The notes beneath the pieces were generated by a model, which searched no databases, was not told where the DNA came from, and was given only the letters and a program-made list of their open reading frames with translations. 64,000 bases of DNA from an uncultured bacterium (GTDB lineage Bacteria > Acidobacteriota > Thermoanaerobaculia > Thermoanaerobaculales > Thermoanaerobaculaceae): contig CALEVZ010000046.1 of the NCBI GenBank assembly GCA_937924755.1, positions 21,100 to 85,099 of the forward strand. Reading direction: 5' to 3'. Position 1 is the stretch's first letter; each line of letters starts with the position of its first letter. Of the stretch, positions 25,998 through 34,415 are shown piece by piece. The translations under genes and the position numbers were made by a program.

Positions 25998-26876
25998 ATG
26001 AAAAGTAAGCTGGTAGTTATGGCGTTGTTGTTGAGTACCTTTGCGGTTGGGACGGCATCGGCCAACAAGCCGCGGGTGGCGGTGCTGGAGTTCGGGCACA
26101 AGGCGCTGGAGGCGCGCTGGAGTCGGGCGGGGGAGGCGGCCCAGGACATGCTCATCACCGAGCTGGTCAAGTCGGGCCGCTTCACCGTCGTGGACCGCGA
26201 GCGGTTGGATGCCCTCATGCGGGAGAAGAACCTGTCGCTGTCGGGCGACATCGATCCACGCACCGCGGTTCAGGCGGGCAAGCTGCTGGGCGTCGAGTAC
26301 ATCATCTTCGGCAATGTCACCGAGTTCGGGGAGGAATCGGCGAAGGCGCGGGTGGGGTTCGGCGTGGGCCTCGATGTCAAGCGCAAAAAGTTCATAACCG
26401 CCCTGGACGCCAGGCTGGTGTCCACCACCACCGGGGAGATCCTGTGGGCCGACAAGGCGCGCAAGGAGGAGTCCAACGTCAACGTGTTCGTGTTCGGCAC
26501 CGGCGGCGGCGTGGACGACCGGCGCATGTTCGACAAGGTCCTCCTGCCCTGCGTGGAGGAGCTGGCCGGGAAGCTGAAGAACCTGAGCCTGGAGACCTCC
26601 AAGACAGTGGTGGGTCGGGTGGCGGGCAAGGTCGCTCGGGTGCAGGGGGGCACGATCTCCATCAACCTCGGCTCGGAGGATGGCATCTCAGTGGGAGACA
26701 CCCTCGGCGTGTATCGCATGGGCGAGCCCATCAAAGATCCCGATACGGGGCAGGTGTTGGGCGCCGACGAGGAGAAGGTGGGCTCCATCAAGGTCACCGC
26801 CGTCAAGGGGGCGAAGCTCTCCGAGTGCACGGTGGTCACGGGATCGGGCTTCAAGGTTGGCGACGTGGTGAAGTGA
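25998..26876 (+). CDS. CsgG-family secreted protein
   Basis: 292 residues. Signal peptide MKSKLVVMALLLSTFAVGTASA, then a CsgG-like domain: VAVLEFGHKA, AAQDMLITELVKSGRFTVVDRERL and AGKLLGVEYIIFGNVTEF. CsgG forms outer-membrane secretion pores, but this protein has no lipobox cysteine after the signal, and the pore-forming strands cannot be confirmed. The last ~75 residues look like a separate small beta domain (GTISINLGSEDGISVGDTLG) as in FlgT-like proteins. A TAGAAT hexamer at 25968-25973 may be its -10. GGAGGG precedes the ATG. Confidence 0.75.
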   Translation: MKSKLVVMALLLSTFAVGTASANKPRVAVLEFGHKALEARWSRAGEAAQDMLITELVKSGRFTVVDRERLDALMREKNLSLSGDIDPRTAVQAGKLLGVEYIIFGNVTEFGEESAKARVGFGVGLDVKRKKFITALDARLVSTTTGEILWADKARKEESNVNVFVFGTGGGVDDRRMFDKVLLPCVEELAGKLKNLSLETSKTVVGRVAGKVARVQGGTISINLGSEDGISVGDTLGVYRMGEPIKDPDTGQVLGADEEKVGSIKVTAVKGAKLSECTVVTGSGFKVGDVVK

Positions 26877-26930
26877 CGCTTTCGTCCGGCGGGGCGGGCG
26901 GGGGAGGCTGGCCGCCCCGGAGGAGGTGGC

Positions 26931-27386
26931 ATGTACCGTGGGGGCGTAGCACTGGCGATGTCGCTGGTGGCCGTAGCACTGTCTGCGCAGGAGGCGCCGG
27001 AGGCGCCGCCGCGAGCCTACACCCGGGGCGAAAGCCCGTACATGGTGGAAACGGCGTGGAACATGCGCGAGCCAGTGGAGGTCTTCGTCGAGATCGGTGG
27101 CCTGCGGCTGGACACGGTGCGGATCGATCCCCAGGGGGCGGTGGACGAGGGGACGTCGGTGCGCTGTCTGGTGAGCGCGACGGGTAGCCACCAGGGCGGA
27201 TCACGGCCGACGGTGACGATCGCCATGCTGCTGGAAGACCAGGGCGGAAAGGCTCTGGAGCGACTGAAGATGGAGAAGTTCAAGCCGGCCCGGGGGCGTC
27301 CCTTCGAGGAGGTGCAGCGGCTGCAACTGTCGGGCTCGGCGTTGTTGGCCGCCCGCAAGATCTTCGTCATGATCGAGGTGGAGTGA
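26931..27386 (+). CDS. Secreted protein of unknown function
   Basis: 151 residues; not recognised. A hydrophobic N-terminus (ALAMSLVAVALSAQ) looks like a signal peptide cleaved near AQ/EA. The rest is predicted mostly beta with few cysteines (one), and ends ARKIFVMIEVE. The ATG follows a strong GGAGGAGG site, and the gene lies 54 nt after the CsgG-like gene on the same strand, so they may form one unit. A GC palindrome (GCGGCCGC twice around CG, 27388-27405) follows the stop and could aid termination. Confidence 0.6.
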   Translation: MYRGGVALAMSLVAVALSAQEAPEAPPRAYTRGESPYMVETAWNMREPVEVFVEIGGLRLDTVRIDPQGAVDEGTSVRCLVSATGSHQGGSRPTVTIAMLLEDQGGKALERLKMEKFKPARGRPFEEVQRLQLSGSALLAARKIFVMIEVE

Positions 27387-27504
27387 GGCGGCCGCCGGCG
27401 GCCGCTCGTGAAACGCAAGCCAGACCGGGATAAGAGATTGGGTGAGGCGGGCAGCGGTAAGACCGGTGCCCGCCGTTGCTTTGCAGGGGTGCCGGACGAG
27501 CCGG

Positions 27505-28089
27505 CTACGAGCCGCAGGTGATCCCGGCGGCCGCCTCCTGGGTCGGGAGCTGGAGGTCGAAGGTGAGATCGAAGCGGTAGGGGCGGCCGTCGCTGCTGCG
27601 CTGTCCGGTGATGCGACCCACCAGCCGGCCACCGGGAACAGCCTCGCCTTCCAGACGCTCCACCTTGAACTCCTTGCGGTCACTCAGAAGCCACGTGGCG
27701 CTGGCCAAGGGCGCCTTGGCGTGGCTCATGTCCAGCTGCAACTTGGTCACCGCCTGGGGCGCAGCGGTGGTGGCACCGCCGCCGGGGCAAAAGGCCACCA
27801 GGAACATGGTGCGTACGCCACCGTCGTGGTAGGAACTGGCGTAGGCACTGATGGCGAACTTCTCCCGTTCCGCCGAAGTGATCTCTTTCTCGTTGAACCA
27901 GATGGTGACGCTGTTGTCGCCCGGCATGACGGCGGCGGCGCAGTGCTGCAGGGAAAAACTCTGGCCAGCCATGACGCCGGTGGCGGAGCACGAGTCGGCT
28001 GCGTCGACGCTGGTCGTCAACGCCGCCAGCATGAAAGACGCGAACAGGCGCGCCGCCGTGGATCCCTGGATCTGGTGTTTCGAACGCAT
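27505..28089 (-). CDS. Secreted protein of unknown function
   Basis: 194 residues; not recognised. Signal peptide RLFASFMLAALTTSVDAADS with cleavage after VDA. The mature part has several cysteines (near SCSATG, LQHCAAAV, AFCPGGG, ITCGS) that could form disulphides, and beta-rich sequence such as VTIWFNEKEI and RFDLTFDLQL. The frame is open to 28281 but the ATG at 28089 has AGGGAGAG upstream and starts the signal. It converges on the gene ending at 27386; an imperfect GC hairpin (27446-27474) lies between. Confidence 0.6.
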   Translation of the reverse strand: MRSKHQIQGSTAARLFASFMLAALTTSVDAADSCSATGVMAGQSFSLQHCAAAVMPGDNSVTIWFNEKEITSAEREKFAISAYASSYHDGGVRTMFLVAFCPGGGATTAAPQAVTKLQLDMSHAKAPLASATWLLSDRKEFKVERLEGEAVPGGRLVGRITGQRSSDGRPYRFDLTFDLQLPTQEAAAGITCGS

Positions 28090-28386
28090 GGATGCTCTCC
28101 CTTTCTCTTCCCCTGCCTTCGGGCACCGGGGCAATGTGATTGATGACGCCGACATCGGTGCGGCCGCCTCGCCTCGCGCCGGGAAAGCGCTCGGGGCGTG
28201 GAGATGTTGCGCCCCGCCGGACGCCATGAGGGAGATTTTCGCCACGGTCAGGAAAGTTCTAACACATGGTCGCAGTATCAATGACGAGTCAACTGCCCCG
28301 TCCCCCGCCGGGGTGGCCGCGCCGTCGCCGGCGGCGGTGGGTCGAGGCAGCCGGCTCCACCGAAGGCGCTGTCTCCGCCGTCCTCC

Positions 28387-29043
28387 TCACCAACTGCGGG
28401 AGCGGTTGAGGTAGGCCAGGAACTCGGCCCGCACCTCGCGCTCCTCGAAGCAGCCGCGCAGGGCGGACGTGACGGTGAGGGCTCCGGGCTTCTTGACGCC
28501 GCGCATCTCCACGCACAGGTGGCGAGCCTCCACCACCACCATGGCGCCCAAGGGGGAGAGGTTCTTCCACAGGTAGTCGGCCACCTGCTCGGTGAGCCGC
28601 TCCTGCAGCTGCGGGCGCTTGGCGTAAAACTCCAAGATGCGGGGGAGCTTGGACAGGCCGACGATGCGCGGACCGGGGATGTAGGCCATGTGGGCGTGTC
28701 CAAAAAAAGGCACGAAGTGGTGGGCGCACATGGAGTAGAAGGGAATGTCCCGCTCCATGACCATGGAGGAGTACCCCTCGTCGTTGGGGAAGGTGGTGAC
28801 GTCGGGCTCGGCGCCCTCCCGCAGGCCGCGGAACATCTCCAGGTACAGCCGCGCCACCCGCTCCGGGGTGCTCGCCAGGTTGGGGTCCCTCATGTCCAGA
28901 TCGAGCAGCCTGAGCACCTCGGCGAGGTGCGCGGCGATGCGAGGTACCAGCAGCTCTTGGCGGCCCCCGGGCGTGCCGGTCCTGTCGCCGTCGGCGATGG
29001 TGGGTGCGGTGGTGGTGGGTGCAACGCCCTGGCGCTTGCGCAC
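28387..29043 (-). CDS. folE: GTP cyclohydrolase I (type IA)
   Basis: 218 residues. Converts GTP to 7,8-dihydroneopterin triphosphate, first step of folate and pterin synthesis. Zinc and active-site residues are visible in FYSMCAHHFVPFFGHAHMAY and HLCVEMRGVKKPG; TPERVARLYLEMF and GLSKLPRI are also typical. The GTG at 29043 has GGAGG five bases upstream; the longer open frame to 29256 overlaps the rfbA start and lacks similarity. Divergent from rfbA. The ~300-base gap 28090-28386 on its 3' side shows nothing recognisable except the leader of the preceding minus-strand gene. Confidence 0.93.
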   Translation of the reverse strand: MRKRQGVAPTTTAPTIADGDRTGTPGGRQELLVPRIAAHLAEVLRLLDLDMRDPNLASTPERVARLYLEMFRGLREGAEPDVTTFPNDEGYSSMVMERDIPFYSMCAHHFVPFFGHAHMAYIPGPRIVGLSKLPRILEFYAKRPQLQERLTEQVADYLWKNLSPLGAMVVVEARHLCVEMRGVKKPGALTVTSALRGCFEEREVRAEFLAYLNRSRSW

Positions 29044-29114
29044 GTGACCTCCGTGGCCGGAAAGTTCAAGGCCGGCGGCAGAGAGTCTATTCCTCTCCGC
29101 CTTTCCGTGCACGC

Positions 29115-29120
29115 TACAAT
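29115..29120 (+). promoter_or_regulatory. Candidate -10 element for rfbA
   Basis: TACAAT, 35 nt before the ATG, followed by a strong GGGGGGAGGGG ribosome binding site. No clear -35. Confidence 0.35.
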
Positions 29121-29155
29121 CCCGGCCGCGGTGGCGCGGCCAGGGGGGAGGGGCG

Positions 29156-30046
29156 ATGGCAGTTCCCAAAGGAATCATTTTGGCGGGCGGTTCGGGGACG
29201 CGGCTGTACCCCATTACCGTGGCGGTTTCCAAGCAGCTCATGCCGGTGCACGACAAGCCGATGATCTACTACCCCCTGTCCACCCTGATGCTGGCGGGCA
29301 TCCGCGACATCCTGGTGATCACCACCCCGATCGACGCGCCGGCCTTTCAGCGCTTGCTCGGGGATGGCAGCCAGTGGGGCTTGAGCCTGAGCTACGCCAC
29401 CCAGCCCCACCCCGGCGGCCTGGCCGAGGCGTTCCTCATCGGCCGAGAGTTCATCGGCAGCCATCGCGTGTGTCTGATCCTCGGGGATAACATCTTCTAC
29501 GCTCAAGGGTTGGCGAAGCTGCTACAAACCGTGGCGGGGCGCGAGCGCGGCGCCACCGTGTTCGGCTACTGGGTGCGGGATCCGGAGCGCTACGGCGTGG
29601 TGGAGTTCGATGCCGCGGGGCGCGCCGTGTCGCTGCAGGAAAAGCCCGCCCGCCCGCGCTCCAACTACGCGGTCACCGGCCTGTACTTCTACGACAACCG
29701 GGTGGTGGAGGTAGCCAGCACCATCCCCCGCTCGGCCCGGGGGGAGCTGGAGATCACCGATGTCAACCGCCGCTATCTGGAGTGGGGGGAGCTCACGGTG
29801 GAAGTGCTGGGGCGGGGCACCGCGTGGCTGGACACCGGCACCCATGAATCGCTGCTGCAGGCGGCCAACTTCGTGCACGTGGTGGAGCAGCGCCAGGGAC
29901 TTAAGATTGCCTCGCCCGAAGAGGTGGCGTGGCGCATGGGGTTCATCGACGACGCGCAGCTCAGGCGCGTCGCCGAGCCCCTGTCCTCCTCCGGCTACGG
30001 CACCTACCTGCTGTCGCTGCTGGACGGGCCGGGGGCGGCCCGCTAG
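29156..30046 (+). CDS. rfbA: Glucose-1-phosphate thymidylyltransferase
   Basis: 296 residues, the normal length. Makes dTDP-glucose from dTTP and glucose-1-phosphate, first step of dTDP-L-rhamnose synthesis. Nucleotide loop [13 protein letters not shown], then [28 protein letters not shown] and [17 protein letters not shown]. It lies 2 nt before rfbD. The other two pathway genes (rfbB and rfbC) are not in the window. Confidence 0.95.
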   Translation: MAVPKGIILAGGSGTRLYPITVAVSKQLMPVHDKPMIYYPLSTLMLAGIRDILVITTPIDAPAFQRLLGDGSQWGLSLSYATQPHPGGLAEAFLIGREFIGSHRVCLILGDNIFYAQGLAKLLQTVAGRERGATVFGYWVRDPERYGVVEFDAAGRAVSLQEKPARPRSNYAVTGLYFYDNRVVEVASTIPRSARGELEITDVNRRYLEWGELTVEVLGRGTAWLDTGTHESLLQAANFVHVVEQRQGLKIASPEEVAWRMGFIDDAQLRRVAEPLSSSGYGTYLLSLLDGPGAAR

Positions 30047-30048
30047 CG

Positions 30049-30885
30049 ATGCGCCTCCTGCTGACCGGGTCGCAGGGGCAGCTGGGCCGCGCCTTGGCGG
30101 TGGCCAGCCAGCGGCGCTGTCTGGACGTTGCCGGTATCGACCTGCCCGAGCACGACATCAGCGATGGTCCGAGAGTGACGGCGCTGGTCCGCCAGTGGCG
30201 ACCGGCGGTCATCGTCAACTGCGCCGCCTTCACCGCCGTGGACCTGGCCGAGGAGCACGAAGAGGAGGCGCGACGGGTCAACGCCGAGGCGGTGGGGCAC
30301 CTGGCGGCGGCGGCCAACACGGTGGACGCCCTGCTCGTCCAGATCTCCACCGACTACGTCTTCGACGGCACCGCCTCCCGCCCCTACCGCGAGGACGATC
30401 CTTGTCGGCCGCTCTCCGCCTACGGCCGCAGCAAGCTCGCTGGCGAGCTGGCGGCGCGGCAGGCACGCCGCCACCTCATCGTGCGCACCGCCTGGCTGTA
30501 CGGGGAGGGCCAGAACTTCGTGGGGGCCATCCGGCGGCAGCTGGAGGCCGGGGCGCGAACGCTGCGGGTGGTCAACGACCAGTTTGGCAGCCCAACCTGG
30601 GCCGTCGACCTGGCCGAGGCACTGCTGGCCCTGGTGCGGCTGGAGGTGGAAGGGGTGGTGCACGCGGTCAACGATGGCGTCACCAGCTGGCACGGCTTTG
30701 CCTGCGAGATCGTCCGCCTGCTGGGCGCCGATGCCGAGGTGGTGCCGGTGAGCACGGCGCAGATGCCGCGGCCGGCCCGGCGGCCTCCCTGGTCGGTGCT
30801 GGACACCACGCTGCTGTGCAGCATCCTGGGCAAGCCGATGCCGCCCTGGCAGGATGCATTGGCGCGCTATCTGGCGATCCGCTGA
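30049..30885 (+). CDS. rfbD: dTDP-4-dehydrorhamnose reductase
   Basis: 278 residues, NAD(P)H-dependent short-chain dehydrogenase completing dTDP-L-rhamnose. Cofactor loop LLTGSQGQLGRAL, VNCAAFTAVDLAE, STDYVFDG and catalytic YGRSKLAGE (Tyr-x3-Lys). The ATG at 30049 immediately begins the cofactor-binding strand. Cotranscribed with rfbA. Confidence 0.93.
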   Translation: MRLLLTGSQGQLGRALAVASQRRCLDVAGIDLPEHDISDGPRVTALVRQWRPAVIVNCAAFTAVDLAEEHEEEARRVNAEAVGHLAAAANTVDALLVQISTDYVFDGTASRPYREDDPCRPLSAYGRSKLAGELAARQARRHLIVRTAWLYGEGQNFVGAIRRQLEAGARTLRVVNDQFGSPTWAVDLAEALLALVRLEVEGVVHAVNDGVTSWHGFACEIVRLLGADAEVVPVSTAQMPRPARRPPWSVLDTTLLCSILGKPMPPWQDALARYLAIR

Positions 30886-30935
30886 CGGGGGTACGCCGCA
30901 AATGTCGCGATTGCGTATCAAAATCCTGCGCTCTC

Positions 30936-30964
30936 TTGACGTCGTGAAAGACTTCACATAAAGT
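30936..30964 (+). promoter_or_regulatory. Promoter of the 2-oxoacid oxidoreductase operon
   Basis: TTGACG (30936-30941), 17-bp spacer, TAAAGT (30959-30964). The spacer contains a Rex-like palindrome, so repressor binding would block polymerase directly. Transcription would start near 30971, giving a very short leader before the GTG at 30982. Confidence 0.7.
30943..30958. promoter_or_regulatory. Rex-like operator
   Basis: CGTGAA-AGAC-TTCACA. The known Rex box is an inverted repeat TGTGAA-N4-TTCACA; this site differs at one of twelve positions. Rex represses redox genes and releases DNA when the NADH/NAD+ ratio is high, which suits the genes downstream. No rex gene is present in the window. 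Confidence 0.65.
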
Positions 30965-30981
30965 GGAAAACGGGGGGGCTG

Positions 30982-31698
30982 GTGTACTCAAGCCGGATCA
31001 CCATCCTTGTCGGCCACTTCGGCAGCGGCAAGACTGAGATCGCCATCAACGGCGCGCAGGCCCTCGCCCGGGCGGGCCGCCGGGTAGTGCTGGTTGACCT
31101 GGATGTGGTGAAGCCGTACTTTCGCTCCCGCTCCGCCCGGGCGGTGCTGGCGGCGCAGGGGATCGAGGTGGTGGCACCGCAGGGAGAGAACATCTTCGCC
31201 GACCTGCCGATCATCGTCCCCGCCATCCGCGCAGCGGTGCGCGACCCGGCTCGCACCGTGCTGGTGGATGCCGGTGGTGATCCCACCGGGGCACGGGCGC
31301 TGGGGTCGTTGGCCGATGCCATCCCCGCGGAGGGGGCGGACACGCTGGCGGTGCTCAACTTTCGGCGTCCCTTCACCACCACCGCGACAGACGCCGTGGC
31401 CATGGTGCGGGCCATCGAGGCGGCGGCCCGACGGCGGGTGACCGGCCTGGTCTCCAACACCCACCTGTTGGGGGAGACCACGGCCGAGGTGGTGCTGCAC
31501 GGCTACGAGCTGGCCCGCCAGGCGGGGGAGGCGCTGGGGGTGCCGGTGCGGGCGTTAGTGGTGGACGAGGCGCTGGAAGGGGAGCTGGCTGGCGCCCGGC
31601 TGGGCGCCGAGCTGACGGTAGTGAAACGGGTGGTGCGGCCGCCGTTCGAGCTGTCCGGGCGACAGCGTACCACCGGCCCGTTGTTCGTGGTCCACTGA
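30982..31698 (+). CDS. P-loop ATP-binding protein (CobQ/MinD-like fold) of the oxidoreductase operon
   Basis: 238 residues. P-loop VGHFGSGKTEIAINGA, then VVLVDLDVVKPYFRSR and VLVDAGGDPTGARALG, resembling the SIMIBI class of NTPases. Later LVSNTHLLGETTAEVVLHG. Proteins like this often open operons for 2-oxoacid:ferredoxin oxidoreductases; their role (assembly, cluster or metal delivery) is not established. Starts with GTG at 30982. A 6-bp hairpin (31699-31718) lies in the 41-nt gap before the ferredoxin gene. Confidence 0.7.
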   Translation: MYSSRITILVGHFGSGKTEIAINGAQALARAGRRVVLVDLDVVKPYFRSRSARAVLAAQGIEVVAPQGENIFADLPIIVPAIRAAVRDPARTVLVDAGGDPTGARALGSLADAIPAEGADTLAVLNFRRPFTTTATDAVAMVRAIEAAARRRVTGLVSNTHLLGETTAEVVLHGYELARQAGEALGVPVRALVVDEALEGELAGARLGAELTVVKRVVRPPFELSGRQRTTGPLFVVH

Positions 31699-31739
31699 CC
31701 CGACTCCCAAGGGTCGGGCGGGGAGAAGGGAGACCGCTG

Positions 31740-31973
31740 GTGCCCCAGATCGTCATCGACGCGGAGGGGTGCAAGGGGTGCGAACTGTGCGTGCACGCCT
31801 GCCCCCAGAATATCCTGGCCATGGGCACAAACCTTAACTCCAAGGGGTACTTCTACGCCCGCATGGTGGAGCCCATGCGCTGCATCGGCTGCCGGCTGTG
31901 CTGCATCACCTGCCCCGACGTGGCCATTACCATGCGGGTGTCGGGCACCATGTACCACTACTTCGCCTACTAG
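31740..31973 (+). CDS. korD: 2-oxoacid:ferredoxin oxidoreductase delta subunit, 2[4Fe-4S] ferredoxin
   Basis: 77 residues. Two ferredoxin motifs, CKGCELCVHACPQNIL and CIGCRLCCITCPDVAI, hold two [4Fe-4S] clusters that take electrons from the TPP site. Starts with GTG behind GGGGAGAAGGGAG. First of four subunit genes in the order delta-alpha-beta-gamma. Confidence 0.9.
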   Translation: MPQIVIDAEGCKGCELCVHACPQNILAMGTNLNSKGYFYARMVEPMRCIGCRLCCITCPDVAITMRVSGTMYHYFAY

Positions 31974-31997
31974 GCGCCGGACGAGAAGGAGCGGGCG

Positions 31998-33077
31998 ATG
32001 GCCAAGAAGCTGATGAAGGGGGCGGAGGCGATGGGCGAGGCCGCCATCCAGGCGGGGTGCCGGCTGTTCTTCGGCTATCCCATCACCCCTCAGAACGAGA
32101 TCCCCGAGTACATGTCCGCCCGCCTGCCGCAGGTGGGGGGCACCTTCGTGCAGGCCGAGAGCGAGGTGGCGGCGTCTAACATGATCTACGGTGCAGCAGG
32201 CGCCGGCGAGCGGGTCCTCACGTCCTCGTCCTCGCCAGGCATCTCTTTGATGATGGAGGGTTTATCTTATATTGCTGGATCCGAGCTGCCAGTGGTGGTG
32301 ATCAATATCATGCGCGCGGGGCCCGGCCTCGGCGGGATCCTGCCGGCCCAGGGGGACTACTTTCAGGCCACCAAGGGCGGTGGGCACGGTGACTACCGCT
32401 GTCTGGTGCTGGCCCCCTGGTCGGTGCAGGAGGCCGCCGATCTGGTGCAGGACGCCTTCGATCTGGCCGACTACTACCGCAACCCGGTGCTGATCCTGGG
32501 GGACGGGCTGATCGGCCAGATGATGGAACCGGTGGAGTTCAAGGCCGATCGTCGGCCCTGCAAGCCGCTCGCCCCCAAGACCTGGGCCTCGACGGGCTGG
32601 AAGGGGGACCGCCCCCGCGCCATCATCAACTCGCTGTTTTTGGACCCAGAGGCGCTGGAGCGCCACAACCAGAAGCTGGCCGCCAAGTACGCCGCCATGG
32701 AACGCGACGAAAAGCGCGTGGCGGAGGTGGGGACCGACGGCCAGTACGAGGTGCTGGTGGTGGCCTACGGGACGGTGGCGCGGGTGGTGTACACGGCGCT
32801 CGATGACCTCCGGCAAGCGGGGGTGAGGGCGGCGATGGTGCGACCCGTTAGCCTCTTCCCCTTCCCCTACGAAGCGGTGCGGCGGGCGGCCGAGAAGGCG
32901 AAGGCGGTGCTGGTGGCGGAGCTGTCCACGGGGCAGATGATCGAGGACGTCCGGCTGGCGGTGGAGGGGCGAGTGCCGGTGCATTTCATTGGCCGCCAAG
33001 GGGGGATGCTGCTGACCCCCGAGGATATCGCCGCCAGGGTCAGGGAGCTGGCGGCAGGGGAGGGAAGCCATGCCTGA
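31998..33077 (+). CDS. korA: 2-oxoacid:ferredoxin oxidoreductase alpha subunit (VorB/KorA type)
   Basis: 359 residues. Pyruvate-ferredoxin-oxidoreductase domains I and II: RLFFGYPITPQNEIPEYM, QAESEVAASNMIYGAAGAG, TSSSSPGISLMMEGLSYIAG and MRAGPGLGGILPAQGDY; the second half has VVAYGTVARVVYTAL. Decarboxylates a 2-oxoacid with CoA to acyl-CoA, CO2 and reduced ferredoxin. Similar proteins are often called VorB (2-oxoisovalerate), others act on 2-oxoglutarate; the substrate is not settled by sequence. Confidence 0.9.
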   Translation: MAKKLMKGAEAMGEAAIQAGCRLFFGYPITPQNEIPEYMSARLPQVGGTFVQAESEVAASNMIYGAAGAGERVLTSSSSPGISLMMEGLSYIAGSELPVVVINIMRAGPGLGGILPAQGDYFQATKGGGHGDYRCLVLAPWSVQEAADLVQDAFDLADYYRNPVLILGDGLIGQMMEPVEFKADRRPCKPLAPKTWASTGWKGDRPRAIINSLFLDPEALERHNQKLAAKYAAMERDEKRVAEVGTDGQYEVLVVAYGTVARVVYTALDDLRQAGVRAAMVRPVSLFPFPYEAVRRAAEKAKAVLVAELSTGQMIEDVRLAVEGRVPVHFIGRQGGMLLTPEDIAARVRELAAGEGSHA

Positions 33078-33852
33078 AACGCTGGTGTTCGGCAAGCCGA
33101 CGGCCCTCACCGAGGTGCCCACCCACTACTGCCCGGGGTGCACCCATGGGGTGATCCACCGGCTGGTGGCCGAGGTGCTGGACGAGCTCGACCTCACCCG
33201 GCGCACCGTGGGCATCGCCCCCGTGGGCTGCTCAGTGTTGGCCTACAACTACTTCGCCACCGACTTCCACGAGGCCTCCCACGGCCGCGCGCCGGCGGTG
33301 GCCACCGGTATCAAGCGGGCTCGCCCCGACCTCATCGTCTTTTCCTACCAGGGGGACGGAGACCTGGCCTCCATCGGGCTGTCCGAGGTCCTCCATTGTG
33401 CCAACCGCGGCGAGAAGGTCACCGTCATCTTCGTCAACAACGCCATCTACGGCATGACCGGTGGTCAGATGGCCCCCACCACCATGCCCGGCCAGGTGGC
33501 CACCACCTGTCCCCTGGGGCGCGACGTGGAGCAGGCCGGCTACCCCATCCGCATCGCCGAGCTCATTTCTACCCTACGCACCCCGGCGTTCGTGGCCCGC
33601 GCTTCGGTGCACTCCCCCCTCCACGCGGTGCACGCCAAGGAGATGATACGCCGCGCCTTTCGCTGCCAGAAAGAGGGCCGCTGCTTCTCCCTGGTGGAGG
33701 TGCTCTCCACCTGCCCCACCAACTGGGGGATTCCCCCCGCTGAGTCGCTCACCTGGCTGGAGCAGCACATGCTCCCTTACTACCCGCTGGGAGTATTCAA
33801 AACGCCGGAAGGTCCGGATCGGGCGCCCCTACCCCTCTTTGGAGGTGCGTGA
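33070..33852 (+). CDS. korB: 2-oxoacid:ferredoxin oxidoreductase beta subunit (TPP-binding)
   Basis: 260 residues. Binds thiamine pyrophosphate: HYCPGCTHGVIHRL (cluster/TPP-entry cysteines), TGIKRARPDLIVFSYQGDGD with the GDGD-type metal motif, and FVNNAIYGMTGGQMAPTT. CSTCPTNW-like VLSTCPTNWG is near the C-terminus. Overlaps the alpha gene by 8 nt. Confidence 0.92.
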   Translation: MPETLVFGKPTALTEVPTHYCPGCTHGVIHRLVAEVLDELDLTRRTVGIAPVGCSVLAYNYFATDFHEASHGRAPAVATGIKRARPDLIVFSYQGDGDLASIGLSEVLHCANRGEKVTVIFVNNAIYGMTGGQMAPTTMPGQVATTCPLGRDVEQAGYPIRIAELISTLRTPAFVARASVHSPLHAVHAKEMIRRAFRCQKEGRCFSLVEVLSTCPTNWGIPPAESLTWLEQHMLPYYPLGVFKTPEGPDRAPLPLFGGA

Positions 33853-34415
33853 TGGCTCAGCACGACGTGGTCATTGCTGGCTTCGGGGGCCAGGGGGTGT
33901 TGCTGGTGGGCAAGATGCTGGCCTACGCCGGGATGCGGGAGAACAAGGAGGTTTCCTGGTTCCCCTCCTACGGGCCGGAGATGCGGGGCGGGACCTGCAA
34001 TTGCACGGTGGTCATTTCCGATCGCCCGGTGGGCTCGCCGGTGGTGCAGCACCCCTCCGCCATCATCGTCTTGAACTTGCCGTCCCTGGACAAGTTCGAA
34101 CCGTTGCTGCGCAGCGGCGGCCTGCTCTGTGTCAACACCTCCCTCATCCACCGTCAGCCGCGACGGGACGACGTCCGCGTGGTGGCGGTGCCCGCCAACG
34201 ACATCGCCATCGAGCTGCACAACCCCCGCGGCGCCAACATGGTGGCGCTGGGCGCCTACGTGGGCTCCACCGGGGCGGTGTCGGAGCGGGTGCTGGAGGA
34301 GGTCATTCAAGAGACCTTCGCCGGCAAGCCCGGGCTGGTGGAGGCCAATCTCCAGGCCTTTCGGCGCGGCGTCGCCATTGGCCGGGGCGAGAGTACCCAG
34401 GAGGTGACCGCATGA
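33852..34415 (+). CDS. korC: 2-oxoacid:ferredoxin oxidoreductase gamma subunit
   Basis: 187 residues. Domain III of the oxidoreductase: VIAGFGGQGVLLVGKMLAYA, VSWFPSYGPEMRGGTCNCTV and NMVALGAYVGSTG. Start could be the GTG at 33849 or the ATG at 33852; the ATG is chosen, with GGAGGTG upstream and one base shared with the beta stop codon. Completes a four-subunit enzyme with korDAB. Confidence 0.92.
   Translation: MAQHDVVIAGFGGQGVLLVGKMLAYAGMRENKEVSWFPSYGPEMRGGTCNCTVVISDRPVGSPVVQHPSAIIVLNLPSLDKFEPLLRSGGLLCVNTSLIHRQPRRDDVRVVAVPANDIAIELHNPRGANMVALGAYVGSTGAVSERVLEEVIQETFAGKPGLVEANLQAFRRGVAIGRGESTQEVTA

Noticed and set aside
27388..27405. GC palindrome (two GCGGCCGC units) as an insertion-site or origin element
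   Set aside because: A single GC-rich palindrome just after a stop codon is better explained as part of a weak terminator; no repeats or mobile-element genes nearby.
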